A DNA stretch of 53,433 nt from an uncultured Eggerthellaceae bacterium (GTDB taxonomy: Bacteria > Actinomycetota > Coriobacteriia > Coriobacteriales > Eggerthellaceae), in NCBI GenBank assembly GCA_947626195.1, contig CANQRF010000010.1:1-53433 (forward strand), written 5' to 3'. Positions 8,139 through 17,488 of the stretch are shown piece by piece (the first letter of the stretch is position 1; each line of letters begins with the position of its first letter). The notes under the pieces are model-generated. The model was not told the origin of the DNA, did not search any database, and saw only the letters and a program-made list of their open reading frames with translations. The translations under genes and the position numbers were made by a program.

Positions 8139-9365
8139 CTATTCGCCATGCTCTTTCTTCTGCTTGGCCTCCTCAAGCACGGCGGCAGTGGCTTTCGCGC
8201 GCTTCTCCTCATCGGCTGCGAACCATTCTTCTTCCCGCTCAATATCTGAAGCCGATTGCCCCTTGTCTTCCTCGCCGCCATGGCGAAGCGCTTTTCGCAT
8301 ACGCGAGGCCGCCATCGAGCGCACCGCACGGTACGACCGCGTGAGCGTTTTGAAGTAGCCGTCGCGCGCCCGATAATAGCGCAGGCGGATCACCTCGGGG
8401 CTTCCGGCGCTTGCGCCCGCAAGCGGCGAGAGCACTGCCGCCACCATGAAGCCATACACGCGATTGACCTGCTCTTTCCCGAGAAAGTCTTCGGGGAAGA
8501 AGCGTTCCCACACCGCTTTGAGCTCTTGCCTCATCTCCTCACGGTCGGCATCGGGAAGGCTCAGCACATCCACCGCGAGAAACTCCACCGACCATGCGAA
8601 CATCTCGGAGCGATAGCGCTCCAGAATGCCGAGCGTCTTCCAATCTTTGAGGATGGCCTCGAGGATGCGGATGTGGTCGTGCAGCCGCACCTTCGGATCC
8701 CCGCCGCGCGAGAACATGAGCGATCCTTCGCGGGAAACGCGGTAGAGCACGAGCTTATCCGAGATCAGCGCCGTCTTTTGCGCACGAGGATAGAGTGCGA
8801 ACTGAAACACCTGATCCTCACCGAACGGCAGTCGCTCATCGAAGAAGATCTTCTTGTCAAGCAAAAGCTTTCTGCGGCATGCCGTCCGCCACGCGAAGGG
8901 GCGCGAGTTCTCTTCAAACACGAGCTTCGGACTGAAGCGCTCGTAGAACACATCGCGCGGACTGAGCACTTCGTTCAACCAGTAGTAACCGAAGAACTCA
9001 GGATACGGTTGCCCGCCATAGGTCACCACGTCGGCGTCGGTCGCCTCGAACGCGGCCATGATGATCTCGCAGGCATCGGGCGCAAGCATGTCGTCGGAAT
9101 CAAGGAAGCACACGTAATCGCTCGTCGCCGCCTTGATGCCGGCGTTGCGTGCCGACGAAAGGCCGCCATTTGGCTTATCGACGATAACGAAACGCCCATC
9201 CACCTGCGCAAACTTCGCCAACAGATCACGCGAGCCATCCGTGGAGCCGTCGTTCACACACACGATCTCGATGTCGGAGAAGGTTTGTCTGCGCACCGAA
9301 TCGAGGCTTAACGCCAGATAGTCTTCCACGTTGTAAACGGGAACGATAACAGAAAGCTTTCCCAT
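8139..9365 (-). CDS. Family-2 glycosyltransferase
   Basis: A 408-residue GT-A fold transferase. The N-terminus LSVIVPVYN, then NDGSTDGS (about 38-45), the acceptor/sugar motif GGLSSARN and the metal-binding DSDD (89-92) are all present. It uses a nucleotide sugar to extend a cell-envelope glycan at the cytoplasmic face. The last 60 residues are highly charged and probably helical, perhaps for membrane or partner contact. ATG 9365 lies 12 bases after the stop of the preceding transferase gene, with an AGGGGCG ribosome site, so the two form an operon. Sugar and acceptor cannot be told from sequence. Confidence 0.9.
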   Translation of the reverse strand: MGKLSVIVPVYNVEDYLALSLDSVRRQTFSDIEIVCVNDGSTDGSRDLLAKFAQVDGRFVIVDKPNGGLSSARNAGIKAATSDYVCFLDSDDMLAPDACEIIMAAFEATDADVVTYGGQPYPEFFGYYWLNEVLSPRDVFYERFSPKLVFEENSRPFAWRTACRRKLLLDKKIFFDERLPFGEDQVFQFALYPRAQKTALISDKLVLYRVSREGSLMFSRGGDPKVRLHDHIRILEAILKDWKTLGILERYRSEMFAWSVEFLAVDVLSLPDADREEMRQELKAVWERFFPEDFLGKEQVNRVYGFMVAAVLSPLAGASAGSPEVIRLRYYRARDGYFKTLTRSYRAVRSMAASRMRKALRHGGEEDKGQSASDIEREEEWFAADEEKRAKATAAVLEEAKQKKEHGE

Positions 9366-9376
9366 GATTCTCGCCC

Positions 9377-10528
9377 CTAGCCTCGCGACAGCTTCTTTTT
9401 CGCCACGCGCATGACCATGGGAAGGCCGCCCAGATGGTAGTAGTATTTCACCTTTCCCCACATGCCCTGCTCGGTGCGCTCGCGTTGGCGCGCGTGGAAC
9501 AAGAGCGGATCGGCCATGATAGATTTTCTATCCTCCACCTTCCAAGGCTCGAAGAGCGCATAGTCAATGATTCCCGCTTCGTCTTCCTCGCGGAAATCCT
9601 TCGCCATCCGCAGTATCCACTCGCGGCGCAGCTCTTCGGAAAGGCGGTCGTAGTTCCACATATAGGAGTCGTAGCGCATTTTCACCAATATCGGCGTGAG
9701 CTCGGCTTTGTCCTGTGGGCGCGCCTCGAGAAAACGAATCATCTCGGCATACTCGTCGCAAACGCAATACACCTTGCCCGGCGAATTGATCGAGGAAGCC
9801 TCGTTGTCCTGCCGATAATGGAGAAATGCTTTATCGATGAGCACCACCTTGCGCGTGCTCGCCCACACCTTGAAGTTGAAGCCCGCGTCTTGATAGGACG
9901 CGCCGGGCGTTTCGAGGAAGTTGATGTTGTTTTCCTCGATGAACGACCGCCGATAGATCGCCGACCAGATGGAGGGCTTCAGATAGAACACGTCGGTGTG
10001 CTCTCGTGGGTCGTGCACGCCGGCGGTTTCCGCGCTCACGAAGCCGAAGCGCTCGTTGCGCTCTTCGGGCACCGACCAATAGAAATAGAAATCCGCCTTC
10101 ACCACGTCGGCGTCGTTTTCGCGGGCCGCGTTGTACATGGTCTCGAGCGCCTCGGCCTCCAGCCAGTCATCTGATTCGAGGATGCCGATGTAGTCGCCCC
10201 GCGCCGCGGCAAGCCCTTGGTTCATCGAGGCGCCGTAGCCGGAATTCGGCTTGTCGATGACGCGGAAGCGCGGGTCGGTGTCGAGGAAGGTTTGGATGAT
10301 GGCGCGCGAGCCGTCGGTGGAGCCGTCGTTGATGCAGATGATCTCGATGTTTTGCAGCGTTTGCGTGCGCGCCGATTCGAGGCATTCTTCGAGGTAGCGC
10401 TCGACGTTGTAGATGGGAACAAGCAGGCTGATAAGGGGCGCTTGCTCGTTTTGCGGGGTTTGCGCTGTGTGCTGGCTCCGCTGGTTCTGCTGGCCCTGCT
10501 TGCCCTGCTCGGGCGACGTGTTGGTCAT
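9377..10528 (-). CDS. Family-2 glycosyltransferase
   Basis: A 383-residue GT-A transferase. It begins with a Gln/Asn-rich tail of about 30 residues. Then come LLVPIYNVERYLEEC, INDGSTDGS, PNSGYGASMNQG and the variant metal site ESDDW. The 'GYGAxxNxGL' form is shared with the transferase at 17489, suggesting related sugar donors. ATG 10528 is chosen over the upstream GTG at 10567 because AGAGGAG sits 7 bases before it. It is first gene of a two-gene minus-strand operon divergent from the rest of the polysaccharide locus. Confidence 0.9.
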   Translation of the reverse strand: MTNTSPEQGKQGQQNQRSQHTAQTPQNEQAPLISLLVPIYNVERYLEECLESARTQTLQNIEIICINDGSTDGSRAIIQTFLDTDPRFRVIDKPNSGYGASMNQGLAAARGDYIGILESDDWLEAEALETMYNAARENDADVVKADFYFYWSVPEERNERFGFVSAETAGVHDPREHTDVFYLKPSIWSAIYRRSFIEENNINFLETPGASYQDAGFNFKVWASTRKVVLIDKAFLHYRQDNEASSINSPGKVYCVCDEYAEMIRFLEARPQDKAELTPILVKMRYDSYMWNYDRLSEELRREWILRMAKDFREEDEAGIIDYALFEPWKVEDRKSIMADPLLFHARQRERTEQGMWGKVKYYYHLGGLPMVMRVAKKKLSRG

Positions 10529-10825
10529 CGGCACTCCTCTGGTGTGGCTCAGGCTGCGTTCAGGCACTCGATGTTTTTACCGAGCCATTATAGCGGATAG
10601 CACCTTGCTTCGTAGATGAGAGGCATCTGGCACGCAGTCACTCAATGCCGCTCGAGTGAGGGGGCGTTCGAGTTCAAGGGCCTCACGGACGTTGAGTAGA
10701 TTCGCCTTTTAAAAAATTATGGCGAATCTCTCAACTGCTCGGCATTCACTCTCAACCCCCTCTACCCTTCGCGTAAAATACGTTCATCGTTCCGATTGGC
10801 AGTTAGCTGCGAGAAAGGTGCACAG
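10529..10825. promoter_or_regulatory. Divergent control region of the polysaccharide locus
   Basis: This 297-base spacer separates the two transcription directions. A perfect TATAAT on the minus strand (10592-10587) can serve the leftward transferases. TAAAAT at 10774-10779 is a weak candidate for the rightward ones. In between, 10691-10705/6 and 10721-10735 form a 15-bp inverted repeat (arms GTTGAG-AGATTCGCC, one extra T in the left arm) around an A/T-only loop. Confidence 0.45.
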
Positions 10826-12019
10826 TTGGCGAAGGTCTCGGTCATCATTCCGGTGTACAACACCGAGCGCTACGTGGCGGAATGCCTCGACAGCCTTCTT
10901 GCGCAGACATTCCAAGATTTCGAGGTGTTCGCGATCGACGACGGATCCTCCGACGGCTCCCCTGCGATCATTCAGCGCTATGCCGACGCCGACCCGCGCT
11001 TTCACGTGCTCGCACAGCAAAACCGCGGAGCTGGCGCCGCCCGCAACCTCGGGCTTGAGAAGGCGAGCGGCACCTACCTGCTGTTCCTCGACTCCGACGA
11101 CTTTCTCGAAGCATCCTATCTTGAGGAGATGGCCCGCCGCGCCGACGAGACATCGGCCGACGTCGTGCTGTGCCAGGCATATTCCTTCGACGACAACACC
11201 CACGAGGAGAAGCTCCTTGAAGACGCGCTCTGCGGCATCGACTACAGTGCCGTGGCGAGCGGGACCGAGCTTGCCGACCGGCTCTTCCGATGCTGCAAGG
11301 GCTGGCCGTGGGACAAGATATTCCGCCGCTCCTTCGTTATGGAGCACAACCTCACGTTTCAGGAGCTGCGCACCACAAACGACGCACGCTTCGTGTTCAT
11401 GGCGCTTTGCCTGGCCGAGCGCATCGCAAGCGTGGAGCGCCCGCTCATCTACCACCGCGTGGGAAACGGCGCTTCGCTGGAGAACACGCGCTCGCGTTCG
11501 TGGGAGAACTCTTTCCACGCCATCGAGGGGATTAAAGAAAGTCTTGAACGCGAAGGCATCTTCGCCACGTTCAAAAAATCGTTCGACAATTGGGTGGCAA
11601 ACTATCTGAGGTGGCATTTCTTCTCGCTCCCCGCCGAGACGCAGGAAGCTATGATGAGCCGCCTTTCCTCGTTTGTGCGCGAGAACCTTCCGCTTGACGA
11701 CCCCGATTACTACGCCGATCAGTTCGACTTCCTCTTCGTTCAGAAGGCCGCGCTTTTGTGGTCGGAGCTGCTCGTGGTGGCGCATGACGACGACCATCGC
11801 CTCTATTGGCAACAGAAAGAGCTCGATTCGCTGCGCATCGGCATCGAGGAGCGCGATCGTTATATCGACGAGCTTCACCAAACGCTTGAAGAACTCCGGC
11901 GCACGCGAGACGAAGCACAAGGAAATCTTGAGCGCATGCAAAATTCGCATTCATACAAGATCGGCCGCACGATCACCGCTCCCGTGCGCGCGCTGCGCAG
12001 TAATTCTCCAAAAGCGTAG
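10826..12019 (+). CDS. Family-2 glycosyltransferase with C-terminal coiled coil
   Basis: A protein of about 397 residues. The start is TTG at 10826, five bases after a good AAAGGTG site, giving MAKVSVIIPVYN; the TTG at 10796 has no such site. GT-A motifs follow: DDGSSDGS, GAGAARNLGLE and LDSDDF. The last 70 residues are a heptad-rich helix ending in SHSYKIGRTITAPVRAL, a tail seen on many actinobacterial envelope transferases and repeated here on the 15068 gene. It probably adds a sugar to the lipid-linked polymer. It is first gene of the rightward run. Confidence 0.88.
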   Translation: MAKVSVIIPVYNTERYVAECLDSLLAQTFQDFEVFAIDDGSSDGSPAIIQRYADADPRFHVLAQQNRGAGAARNLGLEKASGTYLLFLDSDDFLEASYLEEMARRADETSADVVLCQAYSFDDNTHEEKLLEDALCGIDYSAVASGTELADRLFRCCKGWPWDKIFRRSFVMEHNLTFQELRTTNDARFVFMALCLAERIASVERPLIYHRVGNGASLENTRSRSWENSFHAIEGIKESLEREGIFATFKKSFDNWVANYLRWHFFSLPAETQEAMMSRLSSFVRENLPLDDPDYYADQFDFLFVQKAALLWSELLVVAHDDDHRLYWQQKELDSLRIGIEERDRYIDELHQTLEELRRTRDEAQGNLERMQNSHSYKIGRTITAPVRALRSNSPKA

Positions 12020-12021
12020 GG

Positions 12022-12027
12022 TATAAT
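12022..12027 (+). promoter_or_regulatory. Candidate internal -10 box before the ABC exporter genes
   Basis: A perfect TATAAT sits three bases after the transferase stop and about 60 bases before the permease ATG. The -35 region is unconvincing. It may give the exporter genes extra expression. Confidence 0.35.
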
Positions 12028-12085
12028 ACCTGCCGAATTGCCGATCGCTGGTGCGCGACGGCGCTTGACGGATGGCCATTTGGAT

Positions 12086-12889
12086 ATGAAGAGGACGCAG
12101 GGGTCTTTTGTGACAACGCAAATCGCAACGGGTTTTCGCCGCAGCTGGTTCACCATCACCTCGCTGGTCTCGAAGGACTTCAAGCTGAAGTACCGCCGCT
12201 CCGTCCTCGGCGTGCTGTGGTCGGTGCTGAATCCCCTGCTCATGATGCTCGTGCTCACCGCGGTGTTCAGCACGTTCTTCCGCTTCAACATCGAATACTA
12301 TCCGGTGTATCTCATCCTCGGCACCACGCTGTTCTCCCTGATGAGCGATTCCACCACCTCGGCCATGAACTCCATCATCGATTCGGCGCCGCTCATCAAG
12401 AAGATCCGCATCAACAAGATGATCTTTCCCCTTGAGCGCGTGCTCTTTCAACTGGTGAACTACGCGATCTCCCTGATCGCCGTGGCGGTGGTGCTCATCG
12501 TGTTCCAAATTCCGCCGACGGTGAACCTGCTGCTGCTGCCATTGCTGCTCTGCTACGTGGTGATGTTCAGCGCCGGCATCGGGCTTCTGCTCTCATCGCT
12601 CGCCGTGTTCTTTCGCGACGTGCTGCATCTGTGGAGCGTCGCGGTGCTCGCCTGGACGTACGCCACCCCGCTGTTCTACCCCGAATCCATCCTCCCCGAC
12701 TGGATGATGCGGTTCGAGGCGTTCAACCCGATGTATCACTACGTCACCTATTTGCGCGACATCGTGATGTGGAACACCACACCCGGGCTCGGCGAGAACC
12801 TTCTCTGCCTGGGGTTTGCCCTCGTCATGCTGGTCATCGGCCTTCTCGTGTTCAAAAAGACCGAGAAGAAGTTCATCCTCTATGTGTAG
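12086..12889 (+). CDS. Polysaccharide ABC-2 exporter, permease (TagG/Wzm type)
   Basis: A 267-residue ABC-2 permease with six hydrophobic segments. It opens with the amphipathic helix DFKLKYRRSVLGVLWSVLNPLL, typical of O-antigen and teichoic-acid exporters. A conserved segment around 190-215 (DVLHLW, PLFYPESILP) precedes the last helices, and the protein ends KKTEKKFILYV. It would move a lipid-linked polymer across the membrane with the ATPase just downstream (15-base gap). ATG 12086 is preferred because the upstream codons show no family similarity. Confidence 0.9.
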   Translation: MKRTQGSFVTTQIATGFRRSWFTITSLVSKDFKLKYRRSVLGVLWSVLNPLLMMLVLTAVFSTFFRFNIEYYPVYLILGTTLFSLMSDSTTSAMNSIIDSAPLIKKIRINKMIFPLERVLFQLVNYAISLIAVAVVLIVFQIPPTVNLLLLPLLLCYVVMFSAGIGLLLSSLAVFFRDVLHLWSVAVLAWTYATPLFYPESILPDWMMRFEAFNPMYHYVTYLRDIVMWNTTPGLGENLLCLGFALVMLVIGLLVFKKTEKKFILYV

Positions 12890-12904
12890 GCGAAGGGACG
12901 GCCG

Positions 12905-15067
12905 ATGAGCGCGCGCAGAAACGACCGCCCCGCCGAGGGGCCGAGCCTGAACAAGGACACGCAATCGTCGCGCCTCAGCGAGTTCGCGCAGTTCGAGGAC
13001 GACGACCGCGAGACGATGGTTTCGGTGAACGACGTATCAATGGTGTTCAACATGGCGAGCCAGCGCCTCACCAACCTCAAGGAATACGCGATCGCGCTCG
13101 CGCGCCGCGAGCTGATGTTCAAGGAGTTCCGCGCCTTGCAGCATATCTCGCTCGAGGTGAAGCGCGGCGACGTGTTCGGCATCCTCGGAACGAACGGCTC
13201 GGGGAAATCCACCTTGCTGAAGATCATCGCCGGCGTGTTAGAACCCACCGAGGGCACGGTGGAGATTCATGGCAATATCGCGCCGCTCATCGAGCTGGGT
13301 GCAGGCTTCGATTTCGAGCTCACCGCACGCGAGAACATCTATCTGAACGGCGCTCTGCTCGGCTATCCGAAGCCCTTCATCGCCGAGCACTTCAATGAGA
13401 TCGTGGAGTTCGCCGAGATTCGCGACTTTTTAGACTTGCCGTTGAAGAACTATTCGTCGGGCATGGTGGCGCGCATCGCGTTCGCCATCGCCACGGTGAT
13501 CGTGCCGGACATCCTCATCGTCGATGAGGTGCTTTCCGTGGGCGACACGATGTTCCAGCAGAAATGCGAACGGCGCATCCAGACGCTCATCAGCGAATAC
13601 AACACCACGGTGCTCATCGTCTCACACAACACCGAGCAGGTGGAACGCCTGTGCAACAAAGCGATCTGGATCGAGAAGAGCCATCCGCGCCTCTTGGGGC
13701 CGGCCGATGCCGTATGCGCCGCCTATCGAGCGCTCGGCGGACATCGAGGAAGCGCCGAATCCGAGACCCTTATCTACGGACTGCTCGAAGAGCCGGCTGA
13801 CTATCCGTCTGACTATTTCGAGACCATCGGCGGCGATAGCGTATACGGCACCGCGATGCGGCTCTTCAACCGCACGCAAGAGGAATATACCGCCGCGCTC
13901 AGCGCAGGCAACGCTGGTGAGCATGCTGGGGGAGACACAAAAGCCGTGCCGATTCCCACCGTGATTCTCACTGCAAGCGGCAACCGTGCGGCACTTTCCC
14001 TATTGCCATGGCTTGCCGGCGCCTTAAAAGCAATCCCTCTCGTCACATCGGTAGATCTCCTGCCCGACGGCATCCTGTCTTCCATTCGCAGCAACCAGAC
14101 CGAGCGCGTGATACTGCTTGACGAGAATCAGGAAATCGACCCCTGTGTTGCCAAAACGATTCGAGAGGAATGTCCCACCGTCGCTTCGTTGGTGACGATC
14201 GAAGCAACATCCGACGATGAGCTGGCGCAAAAGGCCTTCGATTTTGTGATGGAAACCACGGCATGCGATAACGACGTGACGAATGGCGCTCTGGAAAATG
14301 CGAGCAACTCTCCCGCCAAGGAATACATCTACTCAAAGACGGCGCTTCTGATGGTCGGAATGATCGATTCCCATATCGAGGCGTTCTCTCCTCTGATGTA
14401 TCGTTATCGCATTCCGGTGTTGTTCTGCACCGATGCGGACAATGAAGCCGCTTCGCACTATTGCAATCTTTTGAAGGCATTCCGTAATCGCGGGATAACC
14501 GACGTGGTGGTCTTTGGAAAAGCACCCGAGCTCGGCACATCCAGCGCTTTGGCAAGCTCCGTCGACGGGCAGGGCGTCTCCCTTCATAATATCGACGATC
14601 TGTGGCCCTATCAGCAATACTATGCCATTCAAGAGCTTTGCGAAAAGGTTTCTTCCGCGAGCGATGCGAGCAAGGCTCCCCAGAACCCGCAAGCCACGCA
14701 AGCCACGCAGAAATCACCGGTATCTCAGGCGTCTCAGAAATCTCAGGCATCTCAGACATCGCAAGCAGACGCGCATTCACTCATTTTCGCCTCGACCAAC
14801 GAGCTCGCCGACGCGTTTTTGTGCGCGCCCCTCGCCATCAATCGACAAGCGATAGTCGTAATGGTAGATAAAGACAATCTTGATTCCGTTGCAGGCGCTA
14901 TTAAGACCATTCGCGGCAAGGGGCCTGTGTTGCCTCCGTTCGACCATCTGGTATTTCTCGGTGGGAACATGTGCTTCGACGACCCCATTAAAGACATTTT
15001 GGCGAAGGTCGCGTGGGTTCAGCGCGAAACCCTCATTGAGGGTTTCGCCGAAGAGCAGGAGCATTAG
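12905..15067 (+). CDS. Polysaccharide ABC exporter ATPase (TagH/Wzt type) with CWB2-like C-terminal region
   Basis: A 720-residue protein. Residues 40-290 form the ATPase: Walker A GTNGSGKST (95-103), degenerate signature YSSGM (about 183), Walker B ILIVDEVLSVGD and the switch His in VSHNTEQ. This matches the exporters that couple export to chain length or end modification. The C-terminal 430 residues are unlike the usual Wzt carbohydrate-binding beta-sandwich. Two stretches (about 347-415 and 626-715) read like cell-wall-binding-2 repeats (ILTASGNRAALSLLPWLAG, then ERVILLDE). Between them, 595-625 is a Ser/Gln/Ala/Thr repeat linker encoded by short tandem repeats. It abuts the next gene (stop TAG, then ATG). 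The ATPase call is certain; the CWB2 comparison is by eye. Confidence 0.88.
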   Translation: MSARRNDRPAEGPSLNKDTQSSRLSEFAQFEDDDRETMVSVNDVSMVFNMASQRLTNLKEYAIALARRELMFKEFRALQHISLEVKRGDVFGILGTNGSGKSTLLKIIAGVLEPTEGTVEIHGNIAPLIELGAGFDFELTARENIYLNGALLGYPKPFIAEHFNEIVEFAEIRDFLDLPLKNYSSGMVARIAFAIATVIVPDILIVDEVLSVGDTMFQQKCERRIQTLISEYNTTVLIVSHNTEQVERLCNKAIWIEKSHPRLLGPADAVCAAYRALGGHRGSAESETLIYGLLEEPADYPSDYFETIGGDSVYGTAMRLFNRTQEEYTAALSAGNAGEHAGGDTKAVPIPTVILTASGNRAALSLLPWLAGALKAIPLVTSVDLLPDGILSSIRSNQTERVILLDENQEIDPCVAKTIREECPTVASLVTIEATSDDELAQKAFDFVMETTACDNDVTNGALENASNSPAKEYIYSKTALLMVGMIDSHIEAFSPLMYRYRIPVLFCTDADNEAASHYCNLLKAFRNRGITDVVVFGKAPELGTSSALASSVDGQGVSLHNIDDLWPYQQYYAIQELCEKVSSASDASKAPQNPQATQATQKSPVSQASQKSQASQTSQADAHSLIFASTNELADAFLCAPLAINRQAIVVMVDKDNLDSVAGAIKTIRGKGPVLPPFDHLVFLGGNMCFDDPIKDILAKVAWVQRETLIEGFAEEQEH
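14690..14770 (+). repeat. Short tandem repeats encoding a SQAS/TQAT linker
   Basis: Reiterated CAAGCCACG and TCTCAGGCA/AAA units within the ATPase gene encode alternating Gln-Ala-Thr and Ser-Gln-Ala/Lys. All units are multiples of three bases, so slippage would change linker length without a frameshift. Confidence 0.6.
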
Positions 15068-16171
15068 ATGGCAGCGCCTGTTTCAAAGAGCAGGGTTGCC
15101 GTCGTTTTGCCGGTCTACAACTCTCTTCCCTACCTTGACGACGTTCGCGTGAGCCTCAAAGCGCAGACGTTTGCGGATTTCGCCATCATCGCGGTGAACG
15201 ACGCCTCAAATGACGGCTCGCGAGATTTTTTAACGGCCTGGGCGAACGAGGAGCAGCGCCTTGTCGTTCTCGATCAAGAACACGGGGGGCTCTCGCGTGC
15301 GCGAAACACCGCGCTCGACTATTTGGCGCACTGGCATGAGACAGGCCCCGAAAACTGCCCGCCCTTCGTCTGCTTCCTCGATTCAGACGACAAACTTGCG
15401 CCTGAGGCGCTTGAACATCTTGTCGCCTGTGCGGAAGGTGAGCAGGTTGATATTGTCGAATTCTCGTGCGAATCGTTTTTCGAAAACGAGGATGCCGCGA
15501 AGAAATACACGCATATGAGCGATCAATACCGCGAATTGAAACCTTTTGAGGGAGTGTTCAACGGCGTCGACTATCTGTGCGCATGCCAGGAAGAGGAGCT
15601 TTTCAGCCCGCAAGCCTGCTTCCATTTCCTGAGAACGTCGCTGATTCTCGAAAATGGCCTGAGGTTTTTCGACGGCATCCTCCATGAAGACAACCTCTTC
15701 ACCTTTGAGAGCATGCTTTCGGCGCAGCGCGTCTGCTATCTGGGAGAACGCCTCTATCAGCGGCGCGTGCGGGAAGGCTCCATCATGACGAGGCCCAAAA
15801 GCTGGGCAAACGTGTATGGCTATTTCCGCACCGGCGTGGAGGCCATTGACTTTATGGAACGCGTTAAGCCACTCACGGAAAAGCAGTACTGGCACCTGCT
15901 ATGGCTCGTCGATTCGTTTTTCCACAATGCCGCTTTGGCGATGGACGAATGCACGCCCGAGGACATTGAGGCGGGCGTGCGAACGCTTTCGCTTGACGAC
16001 CGCATGCGGTTCCATTATTTCACCGAAGTGCGGCGCGAGCAAAAGCGCGCGACGGATGAGGCGTGGGCCGCCGGCGCCCAGGAGGTGCGCAGCGAATTCG
16101 AGGCGAGCCGCTCTTTCCGCCTCGGTCGCACCCTGACCGCCCTCCCCCGAAAGCTTTCCGGACGACCGTAA
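15068..16171 (+). CDS. Family-2 glycosyltransferase
   Basis: A 367-residue GT-A transferase. AVVLPVYNS, VNDASNDGS, HGGLSRARN and FLDSDDKL are the donor and metal motifs. The tail ends SRSFRLGRTLTALPRKL, the same C-terminal element as the 10826 product. Its ATG follows the ATPase stop without a gap, implying translational coupling, so it probably acts on the polymer handled by that exporter. A wide C-terminal helical region carries an aromatic-rich segment (CYLGERLYQRRVREGSI) common in these enzymes. Sugar specificity is unknown. Confidence 0.88.
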   Translation: MAAPVSKSRVAVVLPVYNSLPYLDDVRVSLKAQTFADFAIIAVNDASNDGSRDFLTAWANEEQRLVVLDQEHGGLSRARNTALDYLAHWHETGPENCPPFVCFLDSDDKLAPEALEHLVACAEGEQVDIVEFSCESFFENEDAAKKYTHMSDQYRELKPFEGVFNGVDYLCACQEEELFSPQACFHFLRTSLILENGLRFFDGILHEDNLFTFESMLSAQRVCYLGERLYQRRVREGSIMTRPKSWANVYGYFRTGVEAIDFMERVKPLTEKQYWHLLWLVDSFFHNAALAMDECTPEDIEAGVRTLSLDDRMRFHYFTEVRREQKRATDEAWAAGAQEVRSEFEASRSFRLGRTLTALPRKLSGRP

Positions 16172-16204
16172 GACAAAACTTGAGACGAAGGTGAGCAAGA
16201 ATAT

Positions 16205-17452
16205 ATGAGAATCGCCGTAGCAGGAGCCGGATATGTGGGACTCTCCCTCGCAACGTTGTTGGCGCGGCGCCATGAGGTGACGCTTGTCGACGTGGTGCCG
16301 GAGAAGGTGGCGCTGATCGCGCGCTGGCAAAGCCCGATCGCCGATGCGGAGATCGAAAGGGCCTTTGCGGCGGCGCAATCGGGAGAGCAGCCGCTTTCGC
16401 TCACCCCGACGATCGACGCTCTGAGCGCCTATCGCGCAGCCGATCTTGTCATCGTCGCGACGCCGACCGACTACGATCCGGCGCGCAACTTCTTCAACAC
16501 CTCGAGCGTTGAGGCCGTGCACACGCAGGTGCGCACCGTGAACCCGAATTGCTGGATCGTCATCAAATCCACGGTTCCCGTTGGCTACACCGCCGACTTC
16601 GCCGAGCGCGAATTTGATGAGCGCCTTGCCTTCTCCCCCGAGTTTCTCCGCGAGGGAAAAGCGCTTTACGACAACATTCACCCGAGCCGGATCGTCGTCG
16701 GCGTGAATGAAGCGTCCGATGAGGCGAAATCGTTCGCCGAGCGATTCGCCGCGCTTTTGACCGAAGGTGCCGCCGCCTACAGGCAAAGCGCTGGCGAAAA
16801 TCCAGATATACCCACCCTCATCTGCGGTTTCACCGAAGCCGAGGCCATCAAGCTCTTTGCCAACACCTATCTTGCGCTGCGCGTGAGCTTCTTCAACGAG
16901 CTCGACACCTACGCGTGCGCGCATGGGCTCGACACCGAGGAGATCATCAAGGGCGTTTGCCTCGACCCGCGCATCGGCGGCCATTACAACAACCCCTCGT
17001 TCGGCTATGGCGGCTACTGCCTGCCGAAGGACACGAAGCAGCTTTTGGCGAACTATGCCGAAATCCCGCAGAGCCTCATCACGGCGATCGTCGAGGCGAA
17101 CAGCACCCGCAAGGATTTCGTCGCCGCCGATATTGTCGCCGAGCTTGCGAACCGCACGGGCAACGAAGAGCGCCCCTTGGTGGGCATCTATCGCCTGACG
17201 ATGAAGGCGGGCTCCGACAACTTCCGCCAATCATCCGTGCAGGGCATCATCGAGCGACTCGCCAAGGCGGGAATCGAACTTTTGATCTATGAGCCGACGC
17301 TCGATGCGCCTGATTTCGGCGGGCATCCGGTGACGCATTCCCTTGATGAGCTGAAAGAGCGCAGCACGCTCATCGTGGCGAATCGTCGCACCACCGACCT
17401 CGCGGATGTGGAAGATCGCGTGTACACGCGCGACCTCTTCTCCCGCGATTGA
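16205..17452 (+). CDS. ugd: UDP-glucose 6-dehydrogenase
   Basis: A 415-residue cytosolic enzyme of the UDP-glucose/GDP-mannose dehydrogenase family, length near the short bacterial Ugd type. It has the NAD-binding GAGYVG at 7-12 and the ATPTDYD segment. The substrate loop SPEFLREG and the catalytic cysteine Cys272 in GYGGYCLPKDT are also present. It oxidises UDP-glucose twice to UDP-glucuronate, providing acidic sugar for the polysaccharide or a precursor of pentoses. A GAAGGTGAG ribosome site precedes the ATG. It stands between two transferases in the same direction and is probably in their transcript. Confidence 0.92.
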   Translation: MRIAVAGAGYVGLSLATLLARRHEVTLVDVVPEKVALIARWQSPIADAEIERAFAAAQSGEQPLSLTPTIDALSAYRAADLVIVATPTDYDPARNFFNTSSVEAVHTQVRTVNPNCWIVIKSTVPVGYTADFAEREFDERLAFSPEFLREGKALYDNIHPSRIVVGVNEASDEAKSFAERFAALLTEGAAAYRQSAGENPDIPTLICGFTEAEAIKLFANTYLALRVSFFNELDTYACAHGLDTEEIIKGVCLDPRIGGHYNNPSFGYGGYCLPKDTKQLLANYAEIPQSLITAIVEANSTRKDFVAADIVAELANRTGNEERPLVGIYRLTMKAGSDNFRQSSVQGIIERLAKAGIELLIYEPTLDAPDFGGHPVTHSLDELKERSTLIVANRRTTDLADVEDRVYTRDLFSRD

Positions 17453-17488
17453 TGCAAGGGGAAACGGGCGGAGGGAACGCGAGGGCGC

